NCBI GenBank assembly: GCA_015501585.1 | Contig: JADNRY010000220.1 | Span: 1 to 64,000 of the forward strand | DNA from: Rhodocollybia butyracea | Taxonomy: Eukaryota; Basidiomycota; Agaricomycetes; Agaricales; Omphalotaceae | Reading direction: 5' to 3' | Length of the DNA: 64,000 nucleotides | Part shown: positions 47,001-59,288 of the stretch, in pieces | Layout: every line of letters begins with the position of its first letter | Position numbering within the stretch: position 1 is the first letter of the stretch | Notes under the pieces: model-generated | The model's database searches: none | The model's input: the letters and a program-made list of their open reading frames with translations, nothing else | What the model was told of the DNA's origin: nothing | Program-made: the position numbers and the translations under genes

Positions 47001-50000
47001 TAGTATCCATCCTTAGGAAGAAGGACCGGAGATTCTGTTCCAACCGGCTCAGCTGCAGTTCGTGCTATCTCTTTGGTGCGTTTACTCAAGCAACAGGCTT
47101 CTCTGTTTCCTTACTTTGAGCAGGGACTGGAAAAGAACACCAATGGACAAGTTATCCGAGTACGAGGCCAATCTACGCTCACTAGTCCAACTTACGCTTG
47201 TGAACACGGAACAACATACATCGAGGTCAGAGCAGCTGCTTGTCCTTGTCAAGCACTCTATAGCAAGGGTTCGTCTTTCTCATCTTTACAATGTCGAATA
47301 TCGACCGAACTGCCTATAGATTGCATCATGTTTTCGAAGCACTGAAAGTGACGGCGCGCGCTCCTTGGGAAATTCTTTTGGATTACCGGACCTCGGGGAT
47401 GCCCTTATCCATCCGGTTTTCAAAAAGGCATTCGAATCTTACCTCCAACCTATTCTCGCCTCCCCAGATGAAACTTTCGACAACACCAGATTGGGTCTAT
47501 ACTGGATAGCCACTGGCAAACTTCTCCTCAACCTTTTTGTTCCGGATGCTCCCATTGATCCCGCTGCAGTTCAAAGCCACATCTTTGACTTTTGGTCGAA
47601 ACATGCAGGTTCTCTCTCGAACGAAGTTATGCTTCATTGTACGCTTGAGAGAGTGCTGACCGGGAACCCAGACAACGGGGTCATAACATACCTCCGGACA
47701 GCTTTAGCAGCAGCGCAAGCACATCTTGTGGATGGACCCCCTCCTGTACCTCCTCGAGATGTGTCCAAGCTACAGATGTTCTGGTCGGAGGTCACGCAAT
47801 TCCAAATACACGTCTTGGATCCTGCAAAGCTGGACACGTTAATTTCCCTTCTCGAAGCTGGCGATGCTTCCGCTCACCTTAGGGAACTGGTTGTTCAGCA
47901 ATCTATCAAAGGATTTATCCAGCGTCTACAAACAGTGTACAGTGACTTCAACGACATCAATTTTCCTATACACTATGCCCTTCTTCATCTTCAGATGGGC
48001 CTTCGCATCTTAAGACAGTCCACTGTGCCTGACCATTCGGCTAGTCATATTGCCTCCAGCCTTGTGGCTTTTCCTACTATACGGTCAGCCAACGCCTTGA
48101 TCGCGCGGCAGAATGAACCTGTCCCTCAATTACGGGCATTTCAGCACCTTGTATTCGTTCTTGCCGCAGTTGCATTAGAATTCGTTGCCGGAATCGATAT
48201 ACGTAGTCATCTTCCATTACTCGAAACCACGTACGAGCGTGCGCTTCGTCTTTGGCACATTGACCTCGAGAAGGAGGAGGAACGGCAAAGGGCTTCAGAA
48301 TCCCTGTATCGGCAGAGCCAAACTAGTCATTCCATGGAGACCGACTCTGAAGTTGAGGAACGCGAGTTTGCGGAACTTTTCCCATCCTTCGAGTCAATTC
48401 TATCTGGTGACGGGTTGGATGATTCCAGCACCGCTCCCCATCAGGTTCATGAGTCGGATACCGGCCGTTTTGTCCTCTTACATAACATTCTCTTCTCCGG
48501 AGAAAGTTTGACACCACATTGGTACCGCTCACTTCAAGTTACTGCCCTCGCCGACTTCTTTTCCTCAAATGCAATACTCACGGATACATTGGACCATGAC
48601 GCACTTCCTCTTTGTATGTCGCTCCTTGCTGATCGAGCTGTTGAAATGCGTGAGCCTCGGAACTCGCGGTCGATAGTCTACAATTTCTATGCGGATGCCA
48701 ACATACAGGAGATTCACAAGGCGACAAAGATCATAAACGGTTTAAAAGCGCGCCTCAGTCGCCTCATTCAAGAATGGCCTGACCAAATGGTCCTTCAGCA
48801 TCTGAAAGATCGCTGCGATACAGTCTTAAGCTTGGACTTACGCAGCCCAGTTGCAAAAGTTCTGTCTGCGCTCGAACAGCTACTTCTTCACACCGAGGAT
48901 TGGGAGGCTTTTGCGAATAAAGATAATAGTCTTCGTGAAGATCGTTCAAGCCTGGTTGAACTAATCGTTGACTGGAGGCGTCTGGAGCTAAGTTGCTGGC
49001 AGGAGCTTCTAGAAGGAGAAGCAAAAGCCTTCGAAGCTGGTATTTCGCCTTGGTGGTTCCGTCTCTATGATGCGATCATTCGGGCTCCTTTAAACATTCT
49101 AAGAGGAGATGTAGAAGACAGTTCCACGCTTTCGGTTTATTTGGATAGCCTTGTACCCCTACTTGAAGATTTCATCCGGGGCTCACCTCTTGGACAATTT
49201 CGCATCAGGTTACAGCTGCTTCAATCCTTTGGCAGCCTCTGTCATAATCTGAGTCACATTCATTCCCCCCAGAGATCGGATGCCTTGGAACGAACACGAC
49301 GGGTTGTGAACGCTACCGTGGCTCATTTTGCAGCTTTCTCCGCTATTATACACGGCCATCTTACGTCGGAACGCTCCGCTCTAGAAACCGAGATCCGGAA
49401 TCTAATCAAGCTGGCCAGCTGGAAAGACATAAATGTTCATGCTTTAAAGCAGAGTGCTCAGCGAACTCATCGTCAATTATACAAAGTTATCCGCAAGTTT
49501 CGCGAGGTTCTTCGTAGGCCGGTTTCAAAGCATCTCGAAGCCGTTACTACTGAGATTCTTGAGGAAGGTAGATCCGAGCAATATCCACTGAACTTCGTGA
49601 AGCCTTCCAGTCCAAATTTCACCGCCCCCGTCTCTGATGCTCCTATCGGAATATCCACACATCTCATCCATCTCGGGCGCACATATAAGCGCTTCGAAGA
49701 AGTTGTTACCGAACGCATTGCACCTTTCATTTCGGCTAAATCACCTAACATTGTAGATACTCTTGCAGTTGACATTATCCTTTCTTCCAAAGAACTGTCA
49801 TCTATCTCGGTTCCATCCTCTCTCTCTACAGAACGACGAGAAAAATTGCACAAAGCCCTTCTTACCAGGAAGCGAAAAGCTTGGAGTGACTTGTTGAAGG
49901 AGTTGAAAAAGGCCGGTTTCACATCCCATGTTAAACCGGAAACACGGCGTCAGAATTGCAGCACCCGGTGGATTCGAGAGCAGCCAGCACTTACTGATCA

Positions 50001-53000
50001 TACTGATCCTGCTTGGGACATTCGAAAGAGCGAAACATACTGGAATCGTTTGAACACCCTCTTCCCTTTACTCAGAGCCGCCATTCCTTCTCATCACGCT
50101 GACGTGTCGACTAGAGAACTACAGCGAGGGGTCGCTTTTCTGGAGTCAGGGTTTACTATGGCTATCGAATTAAGGACGCAGTATGTTTATTGCGTTACTT
50201 TATCAGGAGGGGAGCAACTTGCTAACTTTTACTTTGTAGTTTGGCGGACGCATCTAGTAGCTACGCTCAACTTCAATGCCATATTCGTCGCATCCGCAGT
50301 ATAAGCTCATCCGGTGGCGCCATCTACTCGGGAAAGGACATCTTAGAGCAAACGACAACTATATTTTCTGTTCTTTCAAGGGTAGAAAGTACACTGTACG
50401 AGTTACAGAGTGCTTTCGGCTCCTTTATTCAGCTTGATTCCTCGTTGCCTTTAGCCACTTCCGTCACCGATGGTGTCCACGCTGCTCTTCTCTCCTGCAT
50501 AGTTATGAGAAGTCGACTCAAAACTTTGATGGATGATATCCATTTGTCTTCATTCCCGATTTTGCTGATAGGTCAACATTCCTTCTTCTTCAAAGCACCA
50601 CAGTACTAACGTTGCAACTTTCTTAGGAGAATACGAGTTGGCACTCGAGGCTGTGCAGTACATTCGAGAAACTGTAGCGATTATGCGTCTTTGGGTTGAG
50701 GAAGAACCTCGAGTGCGGCCGTATGTTCGTCCCATCATAGATTGGTTCCAATCTTATCGGCTTTGCATTTCGCTTTCACGAAACGTGAATAATCCGGCGA
50801 AAGCTAGCAACGGTGACGAGATTATCAACACCTGCTTAGCTGGGGTCGAAGTCTTACTTGCGAAGTCTTCCAACTCACCACCCGAAGAGGATCAGGATAA
50901 CTATATTCGTATTGACTATCAAAGCGTTCGGGAGTTCACAGCCCTATTCAAGATGGAGCAAGTCATTGAACTTCTGAATAGCTCTTTAGAAGCATTCGCG
51001 GCTGGATCCGTTCTTGACGTTGACCGATATCTACCTTTCCTGGAGTTGTACGCCAATCTAATTCACCTTCAGCTTTGTTCACATGCACAGTGGACAAAGT
51101 CTCTCCTCAAGTTGGACTTTGTGTTATGTTCCATTTTCAATACGATCTGTAGCCAGGGATTCTGCAAACCACCTGAAGCTGATGAAGAGGCCTCCGGAGA
51201 TGGTGCGGCTGATAGCGAAGGCGTTGGATTAGGAGATGGTTCTGGTGCGAATAATGTCAGCAAGGAGATTGAGGAGGAAAGTCAAGTCGAGGGCCTACAG
51301 GGTGATGTAGCTGAATCGAATGATCGTGATGACAAGGATGACAAGGATGACGATGCCATAGAGATGAGCCAAGACTTCGGTGGCGAGTTGGAAGATGTTC
51401 CAGATGCCGAGTCACAGAGCGAGGACGAGGATGGATCAGACCAAGAAAGTAACCCAGATCCAGAAGAGCAAGTCGGGGACTTGGATGCTTCCGATCCCGC
51501 GGCGGTCGACGAGAAGTTTTGGGGTGATGAGAAGGGGCCAGAAGATGGAGACGACAAAGCGAATAAAGATAGTCCGACAGAGCAGAATATAGAGTCAGAG
51601 GTTGTTGCGAAGGAAGGAGGCAAAAAATCAGAATCCGAACAGAATGAATCCGCCGAAAAGAATGACAAGTTTAGTGAACCACCACCACCTGATGTCGACG
51701 CAGAGGAGGAAATTCAGCCAGAAGCAGAAGAAGAAGATTCCAGCCATCCTGATGCGAACGGTGCTCCAATGGATGACCACGTCCCCGAAGCAGACACATT
51801 AGAACTCCCTGACGACATGAACTTGGACCCGGAGAAAGAAGCAGACGAGGTGGAGAACTTGGAGCTCGACGAAGTTGAGAAAAATGATGGTCTAATGGAT
51901 GTTGATGAACCTATCGGTGACACCGAGCAACGAAACGACGCAGAGCAGGAGCAGACCCAAGAGCCTGAATCGAAGGATACTAACGAAATGGGACTTCTCG
52001 AACAAACTGAAGGACCTGACGATGATCAAGGTAGCGCCGAAGAAGACAACAGCGCCGTCGCTCAGCCTGATATCACGAAGGGCGAGGGAGAAACCATTGA
52101 CGAACAGTCAATCCTTGAAAAAGGACAGGATTCATCAAACGAGACGGGTACGTCGATGGGTATCGCTGGGAACGCTGCAGCGGTAGCCGAGGATACAAAG
52201 GATAAGAACGGGTGAGTACTCGTAACAGGTTGTGACGAGGAGATGATTAATTGTCTAACTGAAAGGCTGGACACTGTACCACTCCCGGAAGCTCCTGATT
52301 CGCATGAAAATTCCTCCATGGACTACGATTCCAATACCGGAGCCGCTCCCATGGGCTCCGAGCACGGTCAACAACCCTCTAACCAGAATAACCAGCTTGC
52401 GAGCAATCCTCTTCGTAGCCTAGCCGATGCACTAAAAGAGGTTCAACGACGATTTGACGAGATTCTCGACTCTTCTGGACATGATGCACCTCAAGAGCAA
52501 TCGGGACCATCTGAACAACCAGCAGCTGTGGAGTACCTTCGTCCTGAGGATACAGACCACGATATGCAAGCTCTCGGTCCCGCTCAGGACGAGCAAGCTG
52601 CTAAGCTTCAAGAGTTGAACCTCATTGATGATGCGATGGAACATGAAAACAACGCCCCACTTTTGCCAGATGTTGATATGGTGGATGAATTGAACTCTCA
52701 ACAAAACTCACGTCCTCTGAAGCAAACCGAATCGGAATCCAAGGATGCTTCTGGTCAAGGTGATCTGGAGGGTGCAATCGTCAAGAGCGGTTCACTACCT
52801 TCGTTCGACCATGCCATGTCCAACCTCGACGGTCCTACCGCTGATGTTGACATGGAGAATATCGAAGTCCCACCTATCGAACTTGAACTCCGTTCTTGGC
52901 AAGCCGCAGGTCTTCCTGAAGAACAGGCTGCACATATCTGGCGCCTATACGAATCTCTCACCCACGAACTTGCCTACTCACTTTGCGAACAACTCCGACT

Positions 53001-53820
53001 CATACTCGAGCCCACCTTAGCTACGCGTCTTAAAGGTGATTATCGTACTGGAAAACGCCTTAACATGAAGAAAATGATCCCTTACATCGCCAGTGACTAC
53101 ACCAAAGACAAAATATGGCTCCGGAGAACGCGCGCTAGTCAACGCGAATACCAGGTGCTGATTGCGCTTGACGATTCTCGTTCCATGGCCGAATCTCATT
53201 CCATCCATCTCGCTTACCAGACGCTGGCATTGGTATCGAAAGCGTTAACTCGTCTGGAAGCTGGAGACGTCGGCATTGCAAAGTTTGGACATGATATGCA
53301 GATGTTACACGAGTTTGACGGGGCTCCGTTCAGCGACCAAGCAGGCATTGAGGTTCTCAAAGCTTTTCATTTCGATCAGAAAGCTACGAATGCGCTTTCG
53401 CTAGTGGAAACGAGTTTACGAGTTCTTGAGGCAGCGAGGGAACGGAAATCGATGAGCTCGAGCACTGCTGCTGATCTTTGGCAGCTCGAGATTATCATTT
53501 CGGATGGGATGTGCCAGGATCACGACAAGCTTCGTGCGGTCCTTCGGAAGGCCGAAGAACAACGGGTTATGATCGTGTTCGTTATCCTGGACTCGCTACA
53601 TTCTGGGGGTACGAACAAAACTGGAGCGTCTGAGGGGTCTATTTTGACGATGGAGAAGGCAGAGTTCAAGAACGTGGATGGAAAGATGGAGCTGCAGCTT
53701 CAGAGATATCTGGACTCTTTCCCTTTCGAGTACTACGTGGTCTTGCGGGATGTGGAGGCCTTGCCGCAGGTGCTGTCGACGACGTTGAAACAGTTCTTTG
53801 AGCGTATTTCTGAAGAGTAA
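38016..53820 (+). CDS. MDN1: Midasin (Mdn1/Rea1), giant AAA+ ribosome-assembly ATPase
   Basis: About 15.8 kb with many short introns (for example 38318-38369, 38853-38903, ~43201-43251, ~52212-52265), encoding roughly 5,000 aa, the usual midasin size. Six AAA+ modules occur in order: SSGKTLLL (~39065, shifted frame), GETGTGKTS (~40133), GPTSSGKTS (~41550), GETGSGKTS (~42433), GSPGVGKTS (~43680) and a divergent ARNTGKTA (~44610), with Walker B motifs such as VLLDEMNLAP. A long helical linker (~46-50.9 kb) follows, then a D/E-rich region (~51.2-52.8 kb) and a C-terminal MIDAS domain with the metal site DDSRSMAES. It removes assembly factors (Rsa4, Ytm1) from pre-60S particles. Conserved frame is lost at several single-base sites: C4 run at 39058-39061 and T3 run at 39182-39184 (compensating), C4 run at 41379-41382, one at about 45600-45665, and a pair near 47055 and 47145. 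These fit homopolymer errors in the assembly rather than a dead gene. Confidence 0.95.
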
Positions 53821-54202
53821 TTATTTCTTGTAATATTTTAGGGCAAAATATTTGGTTGTTTCTTACACATATCGCGCTTCATGGAGAGTAATCATATTAT
53901 TGTAACGCACTAGACCATAATACAACAGTGTATGCATCAATGAGATAGATTTACTCGAAAACATGACGAGAACCAACAAAGATCGATTACTGAACAGCAA
54001 ATAGAAAACTAGATAGCCCAATATGGAGACCATAAAACATGTAACCCATTTTATACATCCAGCCATTGCGATATGTGCTTTGTTTGATAGATATTTGAAA
54101 ACCGAGACGAAGAGGGAATAAACAAACTGTTCGCAAAGTAACGAGTCATTGACTGAGGTTGATACAAAAGTATCATGAAACTAACTTTCAAGGTCGACGA
54201 GG
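53821..54202. other. Convergent intergenic region
   Basis: 3' flanks of midasin and the Tra2-like gene. AT-rich; no feature seen. Confidence 0.4.
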
Positions 54203-55723
54203 TCAGTCACGACCTCTGTAACGATCGCCTCTATCATTATCATGATAGCGGTCTCGACGGTCACCTCGATCTCTCCCTCCTCCGCCTCCGCCTCCTCCTC
54301 CTGTGTTATGAGCAGCTGAGCTGTCAGCGCCATGTTACTCGAAGATAAGGCAAAGAAAAACCAACCTCGATAATCATCTCTCCCACCACGGGGATCATCC
54401 CTGCCGCCACCACGGTGTTCGTCGTACCGCCCACCTCCACGATCTCCTCTGTCCCGGTCACGACGACCGTAATCGTCTGAATTTAAAGAGAAATATTAGT
54501 CAATGTTTTGCTCTCTCCATATGTTGCCTCACCTCCTCCCCGGTCCCGAGAGTAACGCGAGTCGTACGGCCTTGGATCATAGGGACGGTCGCCTTCTGAT
54601 TGTTAAGAATAATCTCGAACTGAAGGGGAAGGAAAAGAAAAGACATACGGGGACGACGTTTTGTGGGACCATAATACTTGCCGGGTGTTGGGGTACGAGC
54701 TCGACCTCTGCGAGCCTGAGAGATAAGATAGTCAGTACAATACAGTAAGATTTTAGATGTATACACACTTTAGCGACAGTAAGCGTCTTTCCCATAAATT
54801 CCGTGCTGTTGAGCGCAGTAACCGCGGCATCTGCCTCTTCGGGAGTTTCCATTGTGACGAAACCAAAGCCTGGACAACATTAGTACAAATAGTAACCATC
54901 GAACAAGTGAATACCTCTCGATTCTCGACTATGAGGATCATAAACGACTTGGGCCTTGCTGACCTATGGAAAACGTGAGAAAAGAGGGGGAATAAACGGA
55001 CATGATTTGCACGTACCCTTCCGACTTTGACGAATATAGCTTCGAGTTCGCGGTCGTCACACTTGGTACTCAACCCAGAAACATGAAGATTATTTCCCGG
55101 ATTATTATCAATTTGCGAGCTTTCTCGACGCCTGTAAAGCAAAGTGAAGGAGGCAAATAAAATAAATGCGAAAAAAACGTACCCTCTGTCCCTGTCTCCT
55201 CGGTCTCCTCTATCTCTGTCTCTATCCCTGTCCCTGTCACCTGGGCTTCGGCTACGGCTGGACCTTCGTTGTCCATTACCGTTGTTGTAAGAGCCGCCAT
55301 ATGGGCCCGAATCCTCTACATTCATGTCACCTCCTGATGGAGGAGCAGGAGTTGCTCCATCTTGTGGTTGCCATGCTGAGAACGAAGTAAGAAGGCAAAA
55401 AGGCGTAAAATTAACGAGGCCGAGAGAGACGAGGGGCGACAGCGGACGGTATTTAACGTATCGAATAGCGAATTTTTTTTTATCGGCGTAATAAATCAGT
55501 GCAGACATGCAGTCGAAAGTGTTTTATCGGCGTAACATACAGTCGAAAGTCGAAGAGCCCGCAGCGAAAAAAAAAAAAGTCGGAGCAATTGGTTGCCAGA
55601 ATACGGCCGAAAACGCGAAAATTAACCGAGACAACTCAGCCTTGAGCTGAGAAAAGTACTGGGAATGGCGAAAAGTAGACGTGGCCCATCGTCGTTGGCA
55701 GATGAGCACGTACCGTTATCCAT
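54203..55723 (-). CDS. TRA2: Tra2-like SR-type splicing factor
   Basis: A 10 nt first exon (55723-55714, MDN plus one base) is followed by a 338 nt intron, much longer than others here, then [12 protein letters not shown]. An RS/RD-rich stretch (SRSRSP, then [17 protein letters not shown]) precedes one RRM with RNP2 NLHVSGLS and RNP1 SRGFGFVTM. The Tra2 hallmark [14 protein letters not shown] follows, and a C-terminal Arg/Gly/Asp-rich tail ends at 54203. Known Tra2 proteins bind purine-rich exonic enhancers and control alternative splicing in the nucleus. At least seven exons. The long first intron may hold regulatory sequence. Confidence 0.85.
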
Positions 55724-56027
55724 ACCGATTTTTGAGTTTTGGTCGTCGTGGTTTGGTTGAAACGCCAGCTGACAGATCTGTCACTTTTCTCATCACCGAA
55801 TTTGACAATGCTGTTTATCTTATCTGACATTCTCTCGTAGCAACTACCTCCAGTTCACAAGCTGCCTTCGCAACTTGGCAAATTCAACTTAGTCCATTAC
55901 TGCAGATCGGTCGGTCGCTATCTTAGTCTACATAACTGTAGTACAATGGTATAAGCATATAGTAAGGCAGAAAAAGATTTAACAGTTGATAGGGAACCAT
56001 AAAATCGTAATATACAAACGTATTCCT

Positions 56028-57143
56028 TCAATGGTCTGCATCGAAAACCATATGGTTTTGATTCTGGAGATGACCGCTATTGATAGTGATGTGTTCTCCT
56101 GTATCCGTTGGGATATACGCCTCCTGTGGAAGCCCTGTCTCATCAAGCCCCTCCGCCGACTCAATGATCTCATATAGTCTAGAGGCCACCTCGGGTGGAG
56201 GAACTCTTCCACCAAGAATGTCTCGAGCAGGAACTGGAGAGCCATAAAATTCGCGATTAGCATCCTTTCGCTCGATAAGGACGGTTCCTTCCAACGAAAC
56301 TCCAGCAAAAAGACCTGTAAACGTTTGAGTTTGGGGTCCGCAAAACGAATGGATTCAGAAACCCACCTTTGCTTTTTGAATACGAGAACATCGGTGCCGG
56401 ATGAGCTAACGTAGCCTGTAAACTGCCACCAGTCCCGATAGGTCCCGCAGCAGCGGATATGTTGCCTCCGATAGTAAGATTACCACCGAGTGAGAATGCT
56501 CTCACGGCGTCCTCGCTGTTCAACACAATGACAAAGTCTGTGATATCAGCGCCTATTTGCAATCCCCAACCCAGTCCTCCCGTGGCGATGCATGATGGCG
56601 CAGACCAGGATCCGTCAGGTAGCCTAGCAATTACCAAGCCTGAGCCTAAGCAACTCCTGTCAGTTTATCATGATAGAAATCCCAATAATATACGTACCAG
56701 CTTTGCCCGAGAATACAAAGCCTGCTTTCATTACTTGGAATACTGCGAGACCTAAACAACGAACCACTAAGTATACATATCAGACGAAAGCAAACTAGAA
56801 CAAAGCCTACCCCTTGCAGATTGTAAAACAGCTTTAGGAATGGCATTGAGAGCAGATTCCGGTCTGTCGGGATCAGCTACAGTGATAGTTCACTAGGGCA
56901 TCCAAAATGAACACAAAAAAAGACGAACCAAGAAAACTATCAAGGATCTTCGCTGCTTTCTCCGCTTCTCCAGGTAGAGAGAATCCCTGAACAAAGTCTC
57001 TTGAGCCTGAGGCTATCTTGTTGCCACTTGACTGGGCTGTAGAGCGGGATTAGCTTCAGTAGCTCTCAAGAGGGGAACCTTCTACCAAATGCTGTCGCTT
57101 GGATGCCTGCTTTCTGTGCACCCTGCTTGAACTTGGCAAACAT
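56028..57143 (-). CDS. SYLF-domain (Ysc84/SH3YL1-type) protein without SH3
   Basis: The start MFAKFKQGAQKAGIQATAFG is followed by introns and the lipid-binding SYLF (DUF500) core: PKAVLQSARG, GLGWGLQIGADITDFVIVLN, SLGGNLTIGGNISAAAGPIG and MFSYSKSKGLFAGVSLEGT. The last exon ends DADH at 56028-56030. In yeast, Ysc84/Lsb3 couples phosphoinositide membranes to actin through a C-terminal SH3 domain. Here the protein stops soon after SYLF with no SH3, as in a subset of fungal paralogues, so its partner link must differ. Around six exons. Confidence 0.85.
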
Positions 57144-58353
57144 AATGTCGTCGATTCACAATGCTTGAACAATATGAGAGAACAGGAAAAGAAGCAGTGC
57201 TTCCACAGCGTCATATCGATACCACGTGGTATCAGCGCCTGTTCCTGGCGCCTGAACGTGAACAGTTTGATACTAAGTCCAGCTCTCTTCGTTTGACGAC
57301 AGAAAGAAGCATTGTTGGAAATCCGAAGCATATCCAACTTGAAGCGCTTATCTTCTCAAACTGCATAGGTCTGTCTGGCGAAATAGATGGAAGTTATTAT
57401 CTTTTTCGCTAGTATGCTCTCGCAAAGCAGGAGATTAAGACATCGCAGAACAAACTGTCGAAGCTGGCAGGTCCCTTTCCCCCCCCCCCCCCCCCCCCCC
57501 CCCTACTAACCTGTGAAAAACGTATGAACATTTGAGCATTTTTCCGGCGTGCTTTACCTTCATTTTGTCGCACACTTGGCTCATCGATACTTATGTGTGT
57601 GCTACTTCATAATTCCGATGATCTTTTGTTATGCCTTTTGTTTTATCGGCGGTGATGTATCTGCAGTGTCCGTAAAGCATAACTATACATACCTGTAGCC
57701 CGAAGGTTTAAATGAAGTGAAAGTGGCCAAAGTGTTGGGTTCAACTGAAAAGCTGAAACCATCAAGCTCGAGTTGTCCGACATAAGGGGTGAATAAATAA
57801 TGAATGTATGGAGATTCATAATGTGCTTATAGCCGCGCCAACTAACATTTCCATTTTTGGCTCAGTACTTACAGCTTTGGCCTTACTGATCGGTACAATT
57901 CGGATATCGTCAATTGGCAATGAAACTTGAAGGTTGAAGAACTACCGCTTGTGGGTGTAAGCTGAATAGTGAATATTATCGTGTTGCGATACAGCGGGAG
58001 TTCTCTGTGCTAGTAGCGTCTACCTGGTTGCATCGGAGTAGAACAGTGTCTCTGTTACACAATTCTGCAAAGCTATCATAGGGGCCAGTTACATACCTAT
58101 TTTATGTCCAATAAAGCTCTCACTTAATCTTCGCCGCTTGGAAAAGGCTTGAGTTCGGAACCTTAGCCTAGTCAATGATGACCACAAATGTCGTAGATCG
58201 TAGAATAAAATCTGCTCGAAAGTGCTGCAGGAGGAGAATATTTTCAGGACGACTGTCTTTCTCAGCTCTCGGCGGCCAGGTCTCTGTTTATCTATTAAGT
58301 ACACTAGTAGTAGTGGAAAACGGCTACTACAGTAGTAGCTATACTACAAACCA
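57144..58353. other. Gene-free; contains poly-C and start of the tandem duplication
   Basis: No gene is supported. From about 57745 onward the sequence is the left flank of the tandem duplication (matching from ~60155). Confidence 0.4.
57479..57503. repeat. 25-base poly-C tract
   Basis: An uninterrupted run of C. The exact length is likely unreliable in any assembly. It lies in an intergenic region between the SYLF gene and the tandem duplication. Confidence 0.9.
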
Positions 58354-59288
58354 TCAGTACGCAATACTGATACACTTGTCTGAGAATTCGTCCCATCGAT
58401 TCAAGGCTGCATTTGCCACAAAATGAGCAACATCTTTCCTCGACACAGTCCAACCACCAGCGATGTCTCCTGCTTTCACTCTATAACCAGCGGTATTTTC
58501 TTTCTTCTCGGCTTTACATTCTCCATCAGTCAACATCACCGGCCGAATAACAAGCACATTCTTCAACGTTCCCTTGGCAGGTAAGCCCTTCCTTTCTGTC
58601 CAACCTTGGCCCATAATTTCATCGCTGGGTTCTCCGTCATGCTCCGTATCCCAGTTCCATCCAGTACAGTGTGCAATCGCACGCTCGGCGCCCATTTTAT
58701 CTTTGAGAGGCCCCTTAAGAAGATATGCGTATAGAGGCTTCATGAGGAGAGGTAGCGCAGCATAAGAGGAATGGTTGAATCCTGCAGACGATATGATGAT
58801 GGATTTAGGAGGCGAATCCTGAGTGGGCATTGTGCATAGTATATTCAAGAGGGCCTGGGTAACAAGATTCGCAGGAGAGATGACAAAACCTTTGAACAAG
58901 TTGAAACTGGCCTGGGTCGCGCCTGTGCTTGTACGTTACTTTTGAACTTGATTTGTATAGCGAAAGAAGACCTACCGACAGTAAATAGAAGGAGATCGAC
59001 ATTGCCATGAGTTGAAGCTTCATCCCAAGCACGCTTCATATCGCTCTGAACTAGTGCGTCTCCTTTGGAAAGGTGGGCCTTTCCCGATTTAATATGGGAT
59101 TGAATCGCCTCGTCAGAGTCAAACACTGAAGGTGAGCGAAGCATGAAGGTGACAGTGCACTCAGCCGCTAGTAAACCAATAATCAACTCAATTGGTCTTT
59201 AGCCAGAATATATACAACGCATACCTAACAGGCGAAGTGAGGAATAGTAGCCAATGTTTCTGGAAGCTCCAATTGCAAGGACATTCAT
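58354..59288 (-). CDS. NAD(P)-binding Rossmann-fold protein, copy A
   Basis: Three exons. Exon 1 starts MNVLAIGASRNIGYYSSLRL, which carries the glycine-rich dinucleotide loop (GASRNIG, a GxxxxxG variant). Further on are TVTFMLRSPSVF, VDLLLFTVG and IIISSAGFNHSSY, then ERAIAHC and a C-terminal WTVSRKDVAHFVANAAL, ending SIAY. This is the layout of atypical SDR/NmrA-like proteins, about 270 aa. The substrate is unknown; many relatives are oxidoreductase-like or redox sensors. Intron 1 follows the codon for the second Leu of LRLL, and intron 2 follows LLFTVG. Confidence 0.8.

Noticed and set aside
51282..51923. Ser-rich minus-strand frames opposite midasin (51282-51668, 51714-51923)
   Set aside because: They are antisense reflections of the acidic Glu/Asp-rich midasin region and have no independent signals.
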